Positions 38,231 through 49,249 of a stretch of DNA of 64,000 nt are shown here, piece by piece. The notes under the pieces are model-generated. The model was not told the origin of the DNA. It ran no database searches and saw only the letters and a program-made list of their open reading frames with translations. Position 1 is the stretch's first letter, and each line of letters opens with the position of its first letter. A program made the position numbers and the translations under genes. Source of the DNA: Homarus americanus (lineage: Eukaryota; Arthropoda; Malacostraca; Decapoda; Nephropidae); the NCBI RefSeq assembly GCF_018991925.1, contig NW_024738608.1, forward strand, positions 4,658,418-4,722,417, read 5' to 3'.

Positions 38231-39700
38231 TACAAGAAGACAAGAGAGGTTATGTGTGTGTGTCATCAAGGTACTGGAGGACTTGTACAGACACTAGGAT
38301 GGCAGCAATGTACAGTGTGTCCAGCATTCATGTGAATTTATGGTTTTATCTATAGAGTAGTTTGTAAATGGCTTGAGTGCATCAGTGACTTGTTAGCCCC
38401 CCCCTTTTTTTTTTTTTAGGATAACTGCATCCTCCAGTGTAGTGAGGAGGTCTTGGTCTTCTCTCCAGTAAAATTGAAGGAAAGTGTCATTTCCACATAA
38501 TGTGGTTGAGGAACTGATTAAGACATTAGCATTTTTAAGAGCAGTATACAGGTTCATGCCCAGAATCTGGAAACTTTGGGACTGAAACCAAACCAGATCT
38601 GGGGATTTTACAGATTTGGGGACTCATAATCTGTTACACCTCTAGACCTTTCTGCTTCCAAATACCCTATAGACAAACATATTACTGTGTACTCTATACA
38701 GAAACTTAATACTGGTACCGTGTCTCTCTCATTAGTTTATACAGTACAGCCAGCCAGAAGAGTAATCACAGTCAACAATGATTTTCATTTGTTCGTGGAA
38801 GATTGTTGGTTGCTGTACTTCACATTCCACCAATACTCTGTCAGTATCATCACTCTGACAGTTATGTAATGTCTTACATTTACCAGTAAACATTTCTTTT
38901 TGGACATCTCTTGTCAAGAGAGAATTTCATTACATGTTCTTTCTGTTCCTTTAAGACAAATCATAGATTATGGAAGGCACTGACCTCATAATGTAGTCTT
39001 CAAGTTTTTTAACAAATTTCTTTTTTTTTTATGGAAAAAGAATTGTGTTTCCTCTTAGCACTGTTACTCATAGGACCAGAGCATTTCCACATAATGGCAA
39101 AGAGAAAATGCAACATAATCATGAAAGACAGAGATACTATCCAGTTTTTTATTATTATGTAAACTTGAATAGGGATTCTGGTCAGTAAACCTGTATATGG
39201 CATGGTAGACCACTCCACAGTCGGGGGACATGCTGTATGTTTGTAACCTGCCACTATGTTGTGTTTTCCACATGTGAAATTGCTCAGATATGCTCAGGTA
39301 AACTAATTACTGTATTTAATATTTATCTTTAGTAACTAAAAAGACATTGTAAATTATGTACAGTATATACAATACAATTATAAGTGCTGATTCAAAATTT
39401 GATTTTGTTTTTGTATCCTATCTCCCCAAAGTTAACATTACAAAACATAACATTAGTTAATGAGGAATTATGAGTTATGAAAAAGGTAACAAGTTACTAA
39501 AGGATAAATCAGTGAGAAAACATTGATATCAGATTAACAAAGGTTAATAAAATTAAATTTAAACAAATGTTTACCTAAGGATATGGACTGAAAAGGAACA
39601 CTAACTACATTACTAAGGATAGAGTGAAGGGACCTCCAGCTTCAAAATATTTACTATTTTGGAATGGATTTACGCCATATTAGTTTCAATATTTCAAAGG
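38231..39700. other. No gene seen
   Basis: AT-rich, short frames only. Confidence 0.5.
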
Positions 39701-39706
39701 TTTATT
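39701..39706 (-). promoter_or_regulatory. Candidate poly(A) signal for the membrane-protein gene
   Basis: AATAAA on the minus strand, about 160 bases after the stop codon at 39,868. Confidence 0.4.
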
Positions 39707-39867
39707 TCTCTTCAAAATATTACTGAACATTATATAAAATCATGTACTGTACTGTATACAGGGTACTTAAATATTGTATATGTGCTGTTCATGGTGATGT
39801 CCAATAGTTTTGTCAAAGTATCAATCAAAACATTGGGTTAATAAACACAAGACCATTCATGCTGACC

Positions 39868-41382
39868 TTAAGCATCTTTGTTGTTTACCCTTTGCCTCAT
39901 ATTTGTGTGTGAGGGAACTAAGGTTTCTCTGCTGTAGTACCAAGTAGGGTCGGCATGGCTTGCCCCTCCATCCTGACTATTACCAATGCTACGACCTCCT
40001 TCCTCTACGCCACGTCGAATTTGTCTACTCTTAAGAGCTGGGAACCAGTTTGTACAATTTGCAATGATGATAAAAGCCTCTACTGTGGCCAACAGTGTGG
40101 GCAGAAGCCAAATCAAAGGGGAAGAGTTGATGCAGCGGTGAGCTGGTGTGTAACTGTTTGATGGGTGTTTTGGGGACCTTCTTGGATTCTGAGACTTGTG
40201 GTCAAACTTAGGGGAAGTGGAGATGCCAGATTCATCTTGTAATGCATCTAATCTTTCTTTATCGTCCATATTCTCTGGTGTGTTGAGTGTTCCTTTGTCA
40301 TCGACATCCTGTGGTGGTCCAGCAAATGTTACTTTACCGTCCACGTCTCTTATGGATAAAGTGGATTTTGGACCAAGTGTTATTGCTTGGTTACGTGAGG
40401 ATTTAATATTACTCGCCCATATATTTACAGAAGCTTCAAGTACATGCACACTGTTCTGACCCAAAGTATTTATAGTTACATTGACTATGAATAACTGTGA
40501 TTTACTTTCCAATATCAATTTTGCTAAAACATCAATCTTTGAATCCTCAAGCTTAACAGTAATGTTCCTCACAGGTTGAAGAATATCTAGTAATCCTAAA
40601 TCTGAGTTAATGACAGTGAAGAACTGCAGATCATTGTGACATACAACCTCCTGGGCTGATGACCCCTTCATGTCAAGATGGGTGATGTAGCTGGGCACTA
40701 GATTGGTTGTGGAGTCCACAAGTTTAAGGGAGAGATAGTCCTGGTGGCTGCAGGTGCTGGTGCTGCTGAAGGAGATGTTGGCTGCATTGTAGATGGCTAA
40801 ATGAACACATATATTTCTCTCCACCACAAGGTCCTGGACATTGTGCACAAACACCCTGTCGGGTAGTCTTCCAGCCATCTCTTCAAGTATTACTACCTGG
40901 GGGTAATTGAGTGACAAAACAGATTACTGTACAGATATCCCTCATTATGTGAATGGGTTAGGTTCATTAAAAAAGCAATCATTAAGTGAATTTATGTATC
41001 TCGAAAAACAGAACATACGGGAAAAATAGGGTTCGGTTCCCCAATGACAAAAAAAAATGCCAGACCCCAGAAACATGAAATTGGTTCACAAACCTGCCTA
41101 ACTCATGATAATAGGACACAACTATTGTATACTGTACCTTGACTTTGCTAAGGATTTAACACTGTACCTCAAAGAATGCTGAAAATTAATGGATCATCCT
41201 GACCACACCTTCTGTGCTCCTTTGAAGTCGCAGGTTAGGAAGGTTGGGCGCTGGGTGCAGTAAGGGGAGTTAGGTTCCACCACCAGTTGGGCCCGTCCAC
41301 CACCCATCATCATCATCATCATCAGCAACACTCTTCCACCACAGATGGACACCCTTCTTAATCTGGTGTCCTTGAGCATCAT
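39868..41382 (-). CDS. Predicted single-pass membrane glycoprotein, unknown function, about 400 aa
   Basis: Not recognised. Two coding exons: 41382-41209 (58 codons) and 40896-39868 (342 codons plus stop), joined in phase 0 at AAG|GTGTGG and CCCCAG|GTAGTA. A pyrimidine-rich acceptor (TTTGTTTCAG) sits just before the ATG, so the first exon shown probably has an upstream 5' UTR exon. The N-terminus has a basic stretch and then VLLMMMMMMGGG, a plausible signal core. Residues about 35-270 are hydrophobic/polar alternating, Cys-containing, with several N-glycosylation sequons (NISF, NITV, NVTI), possibly beta-rich. An acidic/Pro/Ser linker follows, then a membrane helix at about 318-338 (LIWLLPTLLATVEAF) and a basic cytoplasmic tail of about 60 aa. 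This reads as a type I surface protein. The frame is also open upstream to 41,595, so a longer N-terminus is not excluded. Confidence 0.6.
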
Positions 41383-42217
41383 TCTGAAACAAAAATTGGC
41401 TATAAAGGTAGTAATTTCTCCTTTAGCTGAAATCCTTGATCCCCGAAACTCGCCAATAGCCAGAATTTTTTGTTTTAGCATTTTGGGATAAATCTCTTCA
41501 TTCTGGGCATGGGAGCGAATTTCCGAATTTTGCATCATGTTTCCTACGTGGGGATGCATGCCGGATGCATGAGTGGGTAAGCTCAGAGTGCTCATGAGCT
41601 ACAATTGGCCACAACTGCCATGTGACTGCATGGGATGCCTATGATTGGCTGATGCATCATGCAGTATATCTCCTCAAACTCTTGCATCATGACACTCTTA
41701 GTTCATTGTCCTTTGCCACTGTACAAGCTTGTTCGCTCGCTCACCGCTGTTTTCGTATGTGATCCGTGTTGTGCAGTACTGTATATTACTGTACCAGCAT
41801 ATAATCGGCCAAGAATACCATTAAAGCGGTGTTAAGATGTAAAGTCAGTGCAGTTATGTATACTATACTGTACTGTAAGTGTGAAAGTACCATACAGTAT
41901 GTACAGTACTGTACACAGCAGAGTTCTGTAATTCCCAATCGATTGGGAGTCTATGATATAATTGTGTGTGAAACATTATGAGACCAAGGATAATAGACAT
42001 TGGGATATACACTTTCCTGCCCTGTAGAGTTTCACGTAAGTAATGCAATGTGCATTTATTTCGACATAATTAATGTGAAGTTCGGTTACCAAATGTAGTA
42101 GGATCAAATGCCACACAGCCATGCATACCAACTCTCCCGGGATATCACAAGTTGCATGTAGCATTATGGAAGTCAGCAGACTCATCCTGGCAGATACCTT
42201 TTTGTGATAGTGTACTG

Positions 42218-44405
42218 TAGGGGGAAGTGAAATTTTGCTCAAAGCTGCACTCTTCAGGCATTGTTCCTTATACATATCTAAGACTCCATGCCAAATTTGA
42301 AGCTGATATGTCGAGGTTTAGTCTGCCGCATTTTCTACTGAAATTTTTAAATTTACCTACAGTACTAGCCAAACAGCCGCTGTGGCGGTGCAATATTCTG
42401 TTCAGTGTTTATCAACTTTTTTTTCATATCTCTTATTTCATTTAAGTTGTCTTGTTGCAGATGAGTATGGAGCTATGTCTATATTGATTATCAGCCTTTT
42501 CTCATTTCATTTCTCAATGTTGTGTTACTGTACTGTAATGTAGGGGAGACCTGGGTAAGTTGGCGCACTTGAAATTATTGAAATAGTTACCGTTAAGCAG
42601 ACAAGAGTCAGGTTATTGGACCACATAAGCTGCGGGATGCGAGACAAAAATACCGATTTAAGAGGCAAGAAATTGAGATGGCTAGTTTAGATAATTTGAC
42701 GTCACTCTATTTTGATGGTAAGAAGACCGCCACTCGTGTGATGATAAAGAATGAGAAAGACCGAGAAATGGAGTTCGAGGATGATGGTGAAAGATCATTA
42801 TGTCATCATGGTTGAGCCTGGCAATGAATATCTCACACATGTGACTCCCAAGACTGGACACGGAAAGCAGATTGCCAAAACTATTCACGAGTTTCTGGTG
42901 GAGAAAAATCTAACCCAGCAGCCCATTGTGTGTATTGGTTGTGATGGAACCAATGTAAATGTAGGATCAGAAAATGGAGTCATTCATCATCTTGAAATGT
43001 TACTTGGTCACCCGCTCCATTATTTCATATGTCAGCTTCACGGAAATGAGCTGCCTTTCCGCGCAATTTTTTATCACTATGATGGTAAACCAAGTGGTCC
43101 TGAGCATTGGCGTGGTCCCATTGGAAAGCAGATCAAGGAGTCTTTGTCTGAGCTTCCAGTTGTCGCCTTCCAGCCAGTCAGTTTCCCTGATTTCCCTGTG
43201 TTTAATGATGAAGTGGAGAAAGATCTGTCCTGGGATCAGAAATACCTGTATAGGATTTGTAAAGGAGTTATCACAGGTGTTGTTGAAGATGACTTGGCTG
43301 CTATTGAGCCAGGTCCTCCCTGTGTGTCAAGGTGGAACACCTTATGGAGTAGAATCCTCAGGCTGTATGTAGCAACATCAAGACCCAGCCATGAGTTGAA
43401 AAGAATTGTCATTACAATAATAAAGTTCAGTGCTCCAATGTGGTTTTACATCAAGATACACCCTTACGTAACACACGGCTCAAGGAACGTATTCCAGTCC
43501 CTGCTATATATGAAACACCTGAATAGTGAGGAGGAGACGATAGTGAAGAAGGCTGTCCAGAGAAATGCATACTTCGCCCACACAGATCAACTTCTTCTTG
43601 GTATGTGTGCAGATGAGGACATGACTGTTAGAGAAAAAGCTGTCTCAATGATAAGAAAAATTAGAGAGGAGAATCAGCAAAAGGAAGAATGCACTGGCAG
43701 ATCTGAAGAGGAGGAGGAAGATTCAGATGCTGCTGTTGACGAGAATTTGTTAAACTATACTGATGAGGAGGGTAAAGATGGAGATGGGAATGAGGATGTG
43801 CCTCCTGTAGTCAACATGAGAAAGGTGGTGACTCCGAAACTAAAGTGGCAAGCAAAAAACTATCATTCCATGATTAACTGGAGGAATGAACTCAAGACTG
43901 AGCCTCCTTACATTGCTTCTCTGTCAAATCTACAGGTTAATGACATTCTTGAGACACCATTAGTGGTGCCCAAGTGGCCAAACAGCACTCAGGCGGTCGA
44001 GAGAGGCATAAAAGTGATGACTGAAGCTTGCACTGAAGTGACGGGATACGAATCGAGAGATGGATATATTAGGCAAAGATTATTGTCTAGGAAAATGATG
44101 CCAAGGTTCCGCACAAAAAAGAATTTCAATATGAACTTGTAATGATTTTCTATACGGTGTACCTGTAAAATAACATGTGAATTAAATCGATGTCACCCAT
44201 GTAAAATTTATCATTATCCTGGAAAACATTAAATGACACCTAATTTTTGGTATACACAAGTTGACAAAAAGTCGTTCGCGATGCGGCAGGATAAGTATGC
44301 ATGAAATGGCATGAAATTTTGCACAGGTGTTTGTTACAGCCATACAAACGATGCCTGAAAAGTGCAGCCTGCAACTCAAATAAAAGTGTTTTTTCCCTGC
44401 CCCTA
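42218..44405 (+). mobile_element. DNA transposon, hAT-like ends, 2,188 bp
   Basis: The left end TAGGGGGAAGTGAAA and the right end, read inverted as TAGGGGCAGGGAAA, are flanked by a perfect 8-bp duplication GTGTACTG at 42,210-42,217 and 44,406-44,413. TAGGG fits the YARNG start rule of hAT elements, and 8 bp is the hAT (and P) target size. The inverted similarity continues patchily for about 120 bp, sharing GCTGCACT-TTCAGGCAT, CATGCCA and CTGCCGCAT. The element encloses a transposase-like gene with one frameshift. It does not carry a standard hATC domain, so the superfamily remains open. Confidence 0.75.
42597..44142 (+). pseudogene. Transposase-like gene with one frameshift
   Basis: Coding similarity runs through two frames. 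The first is open from 42,597 to a stop at 42,813-42,815 (KLRDARQKYRFKRQE, then LDNLTSLYFDGKKT). The second runs from 42,751 to 44,142 (463 codons), with the shift in the overlap. In the second frame: CIGCDGTNVNVGS around Asp65, HYFICQLHGNELPFR near residue 90, HWRGPIGKQ, then an acidic Glu/Asp block at about 320-350, and a C-terminus STQAVERGIK (412-421) followed by RDGYIRQRLLSRK. The DG-T-N-G and late VER motifs suggest an RNase H-like transposase core. Proteins of this kind recur in arthropod and cnidarian genomes, but I cannot name the family. The enclosing inverted ends and 8-bp duplication support a mobile origin. Confidence 0.65.
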
Positions 44406-44809
44406 GTGTACTGTACTTGTTAGGGCTAATTATCATGCACCTATGTTGTTGTGTACATATTGCACTCAGGTGGTCAGTATAGTACAGTATATGGCATTTG
44501 CTCAGTTTACAGATGTGTGATTTTCTGGCTGAGTAACATTTTTATTTAATTCATAAATTTCAAAGTCTGCATGTGGGTATACTGCCATTAGAAGTGTTGA
44601 CCCACCCCACCAACAATACCAAGCATATGTCTGCCACAGCCATCGATTGTTAGATTAGGTTAGGTTATGATTTACATTAAAGAATAGACACCTAACACAG
44701 AGATTGATGTTTAAGTTAGGGTTGGGAGGTTAGCTTAGCTTAGCCTTACAAAAAAACACAATTGACACAATAATTTACAGTTAGGTTTGGGTTAAGTTAA
44801 GTTGGTGAA

Positions 44810-44960
44810 AATTTTCTGTTGGGCCATCATAACATTCTCTGGCAGATTATCCCAAGAGTTCACAACCCTTACTTCAAAGAAGTTATTGTACTCTCCCTGC
44901 AACCTTTGTAACACCCCCACATATAATACAGTACAGTACTTTCAATACTACCGCCTTAAC
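44810..44960 (-). mobile_element. Decayed LINE 3' fragment
   Basis: CCCAAGAGTTCACAACCCTT and CTTCAAAGAAGTTATTGTAC match the same LINE C-terminal segment seen near 9,620 and 56,215. Confidence 0.45.
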
Positions 44961-44969
44961 TGTTCTACT

Positions 44970-46082
44970 GTCAAGGACCTACCTGGTAACAGATAGTATT
45001 GTACTGTAATTCTGGTACCCATACTTTACTGGGGTCTTAATGAAATTATTTTGTTGCATAAGTTGAACTTAACCTTGTCTTCTAATGAGTGAGTTGTCCT
45101 TTGTGAGTTTTCAATTAAAAATAAATTACCGGTATAGTACAGTACTCTTATTGTCACACACAAGCTAGCTATGAAGATCAATCAGACATTCTTATTACTA
45201 CTCACCCATACATTAACATTAAACACCATCACCAACTTGTACTTACCTGAATCACCATATTGCAATGGAATACTGTATCTGTTTAAGCCAATCCTCAACA
45301 TGTACAAACATCAATCACTAAGTAACTGTTTTTAAAGTAATATATCAGTCTACATAGGATCTAAACAAGTTGTCAGACTTTACCAAACATTAAGTACCTG
45401 TAATGAATTTGAGGATGACTGTACCTTTATACCCTAAAATTTTGTTAAGAGCACAAAATGTTAGGTCCACATTTGTATTTAAAGTGATCTTGTAACTTGG
45501 GAGCATGAATATGATTAGGTGTTATCAGTGATATGGGCTCAAAAGTGTCCTGAACTTTGTTATCAGTAAAGGAGATGTATCTTGCATGTCGTACTGCTTC
45601 ATTTCAGTATGTGAACTCGTCCTTTGCTCGCATTTAATCAATACAGGGTGTCTGGTAGTGCAATACTGTTGTCTGTTTATCTATCAGTAAAGGAACCAGC
45701 TAGTCTTATGTATTCTTCACTTACTGACTCTACAGTAATTTGTCATCATTTTCCTGGAGGTGTCAAATATGGTTTCAACTAAAGTGACCTCTGTTACACT
45801 CCAGACAACATCAAATTTCAAATAAAATAATGAAATTCACCTGATAATCAGTACTTGGAAAACTTAAATTGAAGTTTACAAGCCATTCCTACTTCCAGTT
45901 TATCCCCCAAATAAATTCTAATCATTTCATTTTATTAAATTAAGGAAATTACAAAACTTTTCTTGTCTTTTAACATTAGATTCTGAATTATCATACCCAA
46001 AATCTCTGTGTGGCTGTTTAATAAATCTTACTTGGTGCACCTGTAGCAGTGTGTCCTCTGTTAGGTCCATGACACAGGTATA
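44970..46082. other. No gene seen
   Basis: AT-rich intergenic sequence between two DNA transposons. Confidence 0.5.
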
Positions 46083-46084
46083 TA

Positions 46085-48741
46085 CAGTTAACCCTCACTT
46101 TACGCGGTCCCGCATTCCGCGTTTCCACGTTTACGCGGTGCCTTGCCAGAACCTCACGTGCTCACATTACGCAGTACGTGAACCCCATTACGCGGAGAGT
46201 GTCCGGCGCGACGCTATTTTTAGATTCGCCCCACCCGCCACCCGCCCGCCTGCCTCTCCCTCCTCCTCCCTCCGCTTGGGCAAGCGGCGCAGTAAGGTTG
46301 CGCAGTGTGTGTCTTTGTTGCGTTATCACTGACGTCATATGACGTATCAGACCTGTGATTGGCCATGCATCCCTACCCCCCTCTGCTGCTAGCTGTAATT
46401 GGCTTAAAGTATTATGACGTGTCCACCCGGGGGAGGGAGGGAGGGAGGAAAGACGACGCTTGACCTAGCCGCGGCAGTTTCATCCCTCAAGGCCACTCCG
46501 TGTAAACGCGCATCCATTGTTCCGTAAAATGGCTTCCGCCGGACCACCACCCCCAGAGAGAAACCTTTCCTTACCTGGACCCAGCGGCACTAAACCAAAG
46601 AAGACACGACGTTCCTTAAGCTACGAGGTGAAGTATACCATCATCCAAGAGTTGGAGAAAGGAACAAGGCAGGTTGATTTGGCGCGCCAGCATGGTGTGA
46701 ACGAATCTACGATCCGGACTATAAAGAAGGATTCAGCCAAGATAAAGGAGCACATGAAGATCACAAAGTCTACAGGTGCTTCTATGATCAAGTATTTTCA
46801 CAACCAGGTGCTTCTCAAGACAGAAAAATTACTTGTGAGGTACTTGGTGCGTCAGGCGCGACGGAACATGGCGGTCGACACGCGCTCTGTTAAGGACTAC
46901 GCACGTGAACTGTACATGGCAGTGGCACGAAAGATGGGAACTTCAGAGCCCAAACCCTTTAATGCTTCCTCTGGGTGGTTACAGAGGTTTAAGATCCGGA
47001 ACAAGATCACCAATATAAACATTGGTGGTGAAGAAGCGAGTGCTGATCGTGCTGCGGCTCGGGAATTTCCTCCGTTTTTACGTGAGATTATGGAGGAAGG
47101 ACAGTACAGTGACGACCAGGTGTTTAACATGGACGAATCTGGTCTTTTCTGGAAAAAGCTACCTTCCAAGTCCTTCGTTGTGAAGAATGCCAGCAGGATT
47201 CGGGGCCGGAAAATGCAGAAGGAACGCATCACCGTCCTGTTTACCACCAATGCCTCCGGTACCTGTAAGCTCAAGTTATCGGTGATCCACACAGCACGCA
47301 AGCCGCACGCCTACAAAACCATGGACATGACCAAGCTAAATGTCCACTGGCTGACCGCACGTAAGGCGTGGATGTTCTCTACACTGTCCCTCTCCTGGTT
47401 TGATGACTGTTTTGTTCCCGATGTAAAAAAATTCTGTGAGCGACAGAATGTGCCATTCAATATTTTGTTGCTGCTGGACAACGCACCAGGACACTCGCCC
47501 CTACTGTTAGATCGTCACCCCAATGTAAAAGTGGTCTTCCTTCCTCCCAACACTACGTCATTAATCCAGCCCATGGACCAGGAGTTGATTTGCAATGTGA
47601 AAGCTGCATTCTCAACCAAAAAATTCCAGCTCCTGAACGACTACACCAACACCAGGGAAGAGTTGCGTAACCTGAGTGACACCACCACCGATAGCAAGAG
47701 CGAAGAAGATGAGGATCAACAGTTGGAACAGCAAAAAATACTCTTCAAACAATTCTGGAGAGTATTTAACATCAAGAAAGCTGTGGACTTCTTGGTGGAG
47801 TCATGGGATCAGCTGTCTATTGCTACAATTCGTCACGCATGGAGACATGTGTTGCATGGAATACCAGTTGAGAGGAGGAGTCAATCTGTGACTGGTGAGG
47901 TTCAGAATGTTGCATTAGCAGTGGACCTTGCCAGAGAAGCTGCGCAGACTGTTACAGTTCCAGGCTTCTCCGAGACCACCAACGACGACATCCTGGAGGT
48001 GATCAGAGATCCTGAAGTGACTGTCGACGAGATGTTGGAAGAAGAACACGTCAGTGAAGAGGAGGAAGAAGGTGCGTCATTCTCCGAAGAACACAATTTA
48101 AGTCATAGTGATATTAAGGGTGCCATGGAGTGTGCAGAGAAGATGAAGTCCTTCCTTTCCCGCGACAATGACGATGACCGCTATGAAGTCTTCCATACCC
48201 GGCTGGTGCAGGCTATAGAGCCGTACATCAAGGTGTATCACGACATCAACGCCAGCCGTCAGCAAAGCATAACAGATTTCTTCGCCCGCAACCCACCACA
48301 GCCAGCCCAAGCCAGTGATAGTGACAGTGAAGATGACTTTGAGGGATTTGTCAGGGAAGCCCTGACAACTGTAAGTGACAGTGATGGTGATTCACCTGAG
48401 GGCCAGTAATCTGCCCTCTGCCTCGGAACCAGCCTCCATCCCCGTATGCCGACCCATCTCTTCTACTACCGTAAGTGTTACACCTAATTTTTAGTTTTCT
48501 AACCTAACCTTTATCTTTCCTAACCTAACCTCTTCTATATTACTTGTTTTTTCATACCATCATAAAGTTAAGATAAAATTTTTACTACAACATAGTTGTG
48601 TGTCGTCAAAAAGTGGAGTTTGGGGATCGGCCCGGACTCCATTTCAATTAATCCCATATGTTATGTTATTCACTTTACGCGTTTCTCACTTTACGTGGGA
48701 CCCTCCGGGTTACATTAACCGCGTAAAGTGAGGGTTTACTG
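46085..48741 (+). mobile_element. Complete Tigger/pogo DNA transposon (2,657 bp)
   Basis: The left end CAGTTAACCCTCACTTTACG and the right end, read on the minus strand as CAGTAAACCCTCACTTTACG, are terminal inverted repeats that differ at one position over the first 20 bases and run on into GCGG at both ends. Each is flanked by TA (46,083-84 and 48,742-43), the target duplication of Tc1/mariner/pogo elements. The element encloses a single open transposase frame. Extra degenerate TTTACGCG motifs lie inside both ends, possibly transposase binding sites. Confidence 0.95.
46517..48409 (+). CDS. Tigger (TIGD1-like) transposase, 630 codons, open
   Basis: Cut-and-paste transposase of the pogo/Tigger branch. 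N-terminal CENP-B-type helix-turn-helix at about 35-80 (RRSLSYEVKYTIIQELEKG, then VNESTIRTI); second CENP-B DNA-binding domain about 95-160 (ending FNASSGWLQRFKIRN); DDE domain with MDESG Asp206, LLLDNAPGH Asp321 and IQPMDQ Asp354, so all three catalytic aspartates are present with 32 residues between the last two. The C-terminus is acidic, and a nearby QQSITDFFA motif resembles a PCNA-interacting box. The ORF opens with MFRKM, and Met5 (46,529) is the likelier start. There are no internal stops or frameshifts, so it could be recently active. The 134-aa frame on the opposite strand is a shadow. Confidence 0.95.
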   Translation: MFRKMASAGPPPPERNLSLPGPSGTKPKKTRRSLSYEVKYTIIQELEKGTRQVDLARQHGVNESTIRTIKKDSAKIKEHMKITKSTGASMIKYFHNQVLLKTEKLLVRYLVRQARRNMAVDTRSVKDYARELYMAVARKMGTSEPKPFNASSGWLQRFKIRNKITNINIGGEEASADRAAAREFPPFLREIMEEGQYSDDQVFNMDESGLFWKKLPSKSFVVKNASRIRGRKMQKERITVLFTTNASGTCKLKLSVIHTARKPHAYKTMDMTKLNVHWLTARKAWMFSTLSLSWFDDCFVPDVKKFCERQNVPFNILLLLDNAPGHSPLLLDRHPNVKVVFLPPNTTSLIQPMDQELICNVKAAFSTKKFQLLNDYTNTREELRNLSDTTTDSKSEEDEDQQLEQQKILFKQFWRVFNIKKAVDFLVESWDQLSIATIRHAWRHVLHGIPVERRSQSVTGEVQNVALAVDLAREAAQTVTVPGFSETTNDDILEVIRDPEVTVDEMLEEEHVSEEEEEGASFSEEHNLSHSDIKGAMECAEKMKSFLSRDNDDDRYEVFHTRLVQAIEPYIKVYHDINASRQQSITDFFARNPPQPAQASDSDSEDDFEGFVREALTTVSDSDGDSPEGQ

Positions 48742-48888
48742 TAGTGAACAGAGGATCTGGTCACTTATAGAATATTTTGGATGTGAACAAAGGCCACTTG
48801 AATGTTGTACTGTAATGTAATACTAACCAAATATTACAAGAATCAATTAGGAAGAAATCACAAGCATTCATTTGTATTACACAATGTA

Positions 48889-48894
48889 TTTATT
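48889..48894 (-). promoter_or_regulatory. Candidate poly(A) signal of PSMA2
   Basis: AATAAA on the minus strand, about 360 bases past the stop codon and outside the Tigger element that ends at 48,741. Confidence 0.5.
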
Positions 48895-49249
48895 CATTAT
48901 GAAAATTCCTTAGTAAAACAATATTAATGACCATAAGTCTATGAGAAACGAATCTGCTGTCCTTCATAAATTACACAAACATTTCTGTGATAAACCGTTA
49001 CAACCATGTCAACAAATATTACATGAGAAAGACTGGCCACAACTGCGTACCACAATGAGAGGTTTGCAAAAATTATGATCTTTGCACAAATGCCACCACA
49101 TACAACACAAAAATGTGCCCTTTTTTCAACTAACATGTTATAAAATTTATAGCATACCAGCCTTGTGTGTGTCAACAAGTACCATGGCATTAACTCTGCA
49201 ATATAAATTCAGCAAAGTTCCAGGATGATGTTACTGATGTACACTACAT

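Noticed and set aside
39955..40459. Plus-strand frames over the membrane-protein exon
   Set aside because: Shadows; the minus strand has the longer frame with matching splice signals and phase.
46897..47301. 134-codon frame opposite the Tigger transposase
   Set aside because: Shadow of the real transposase codons.
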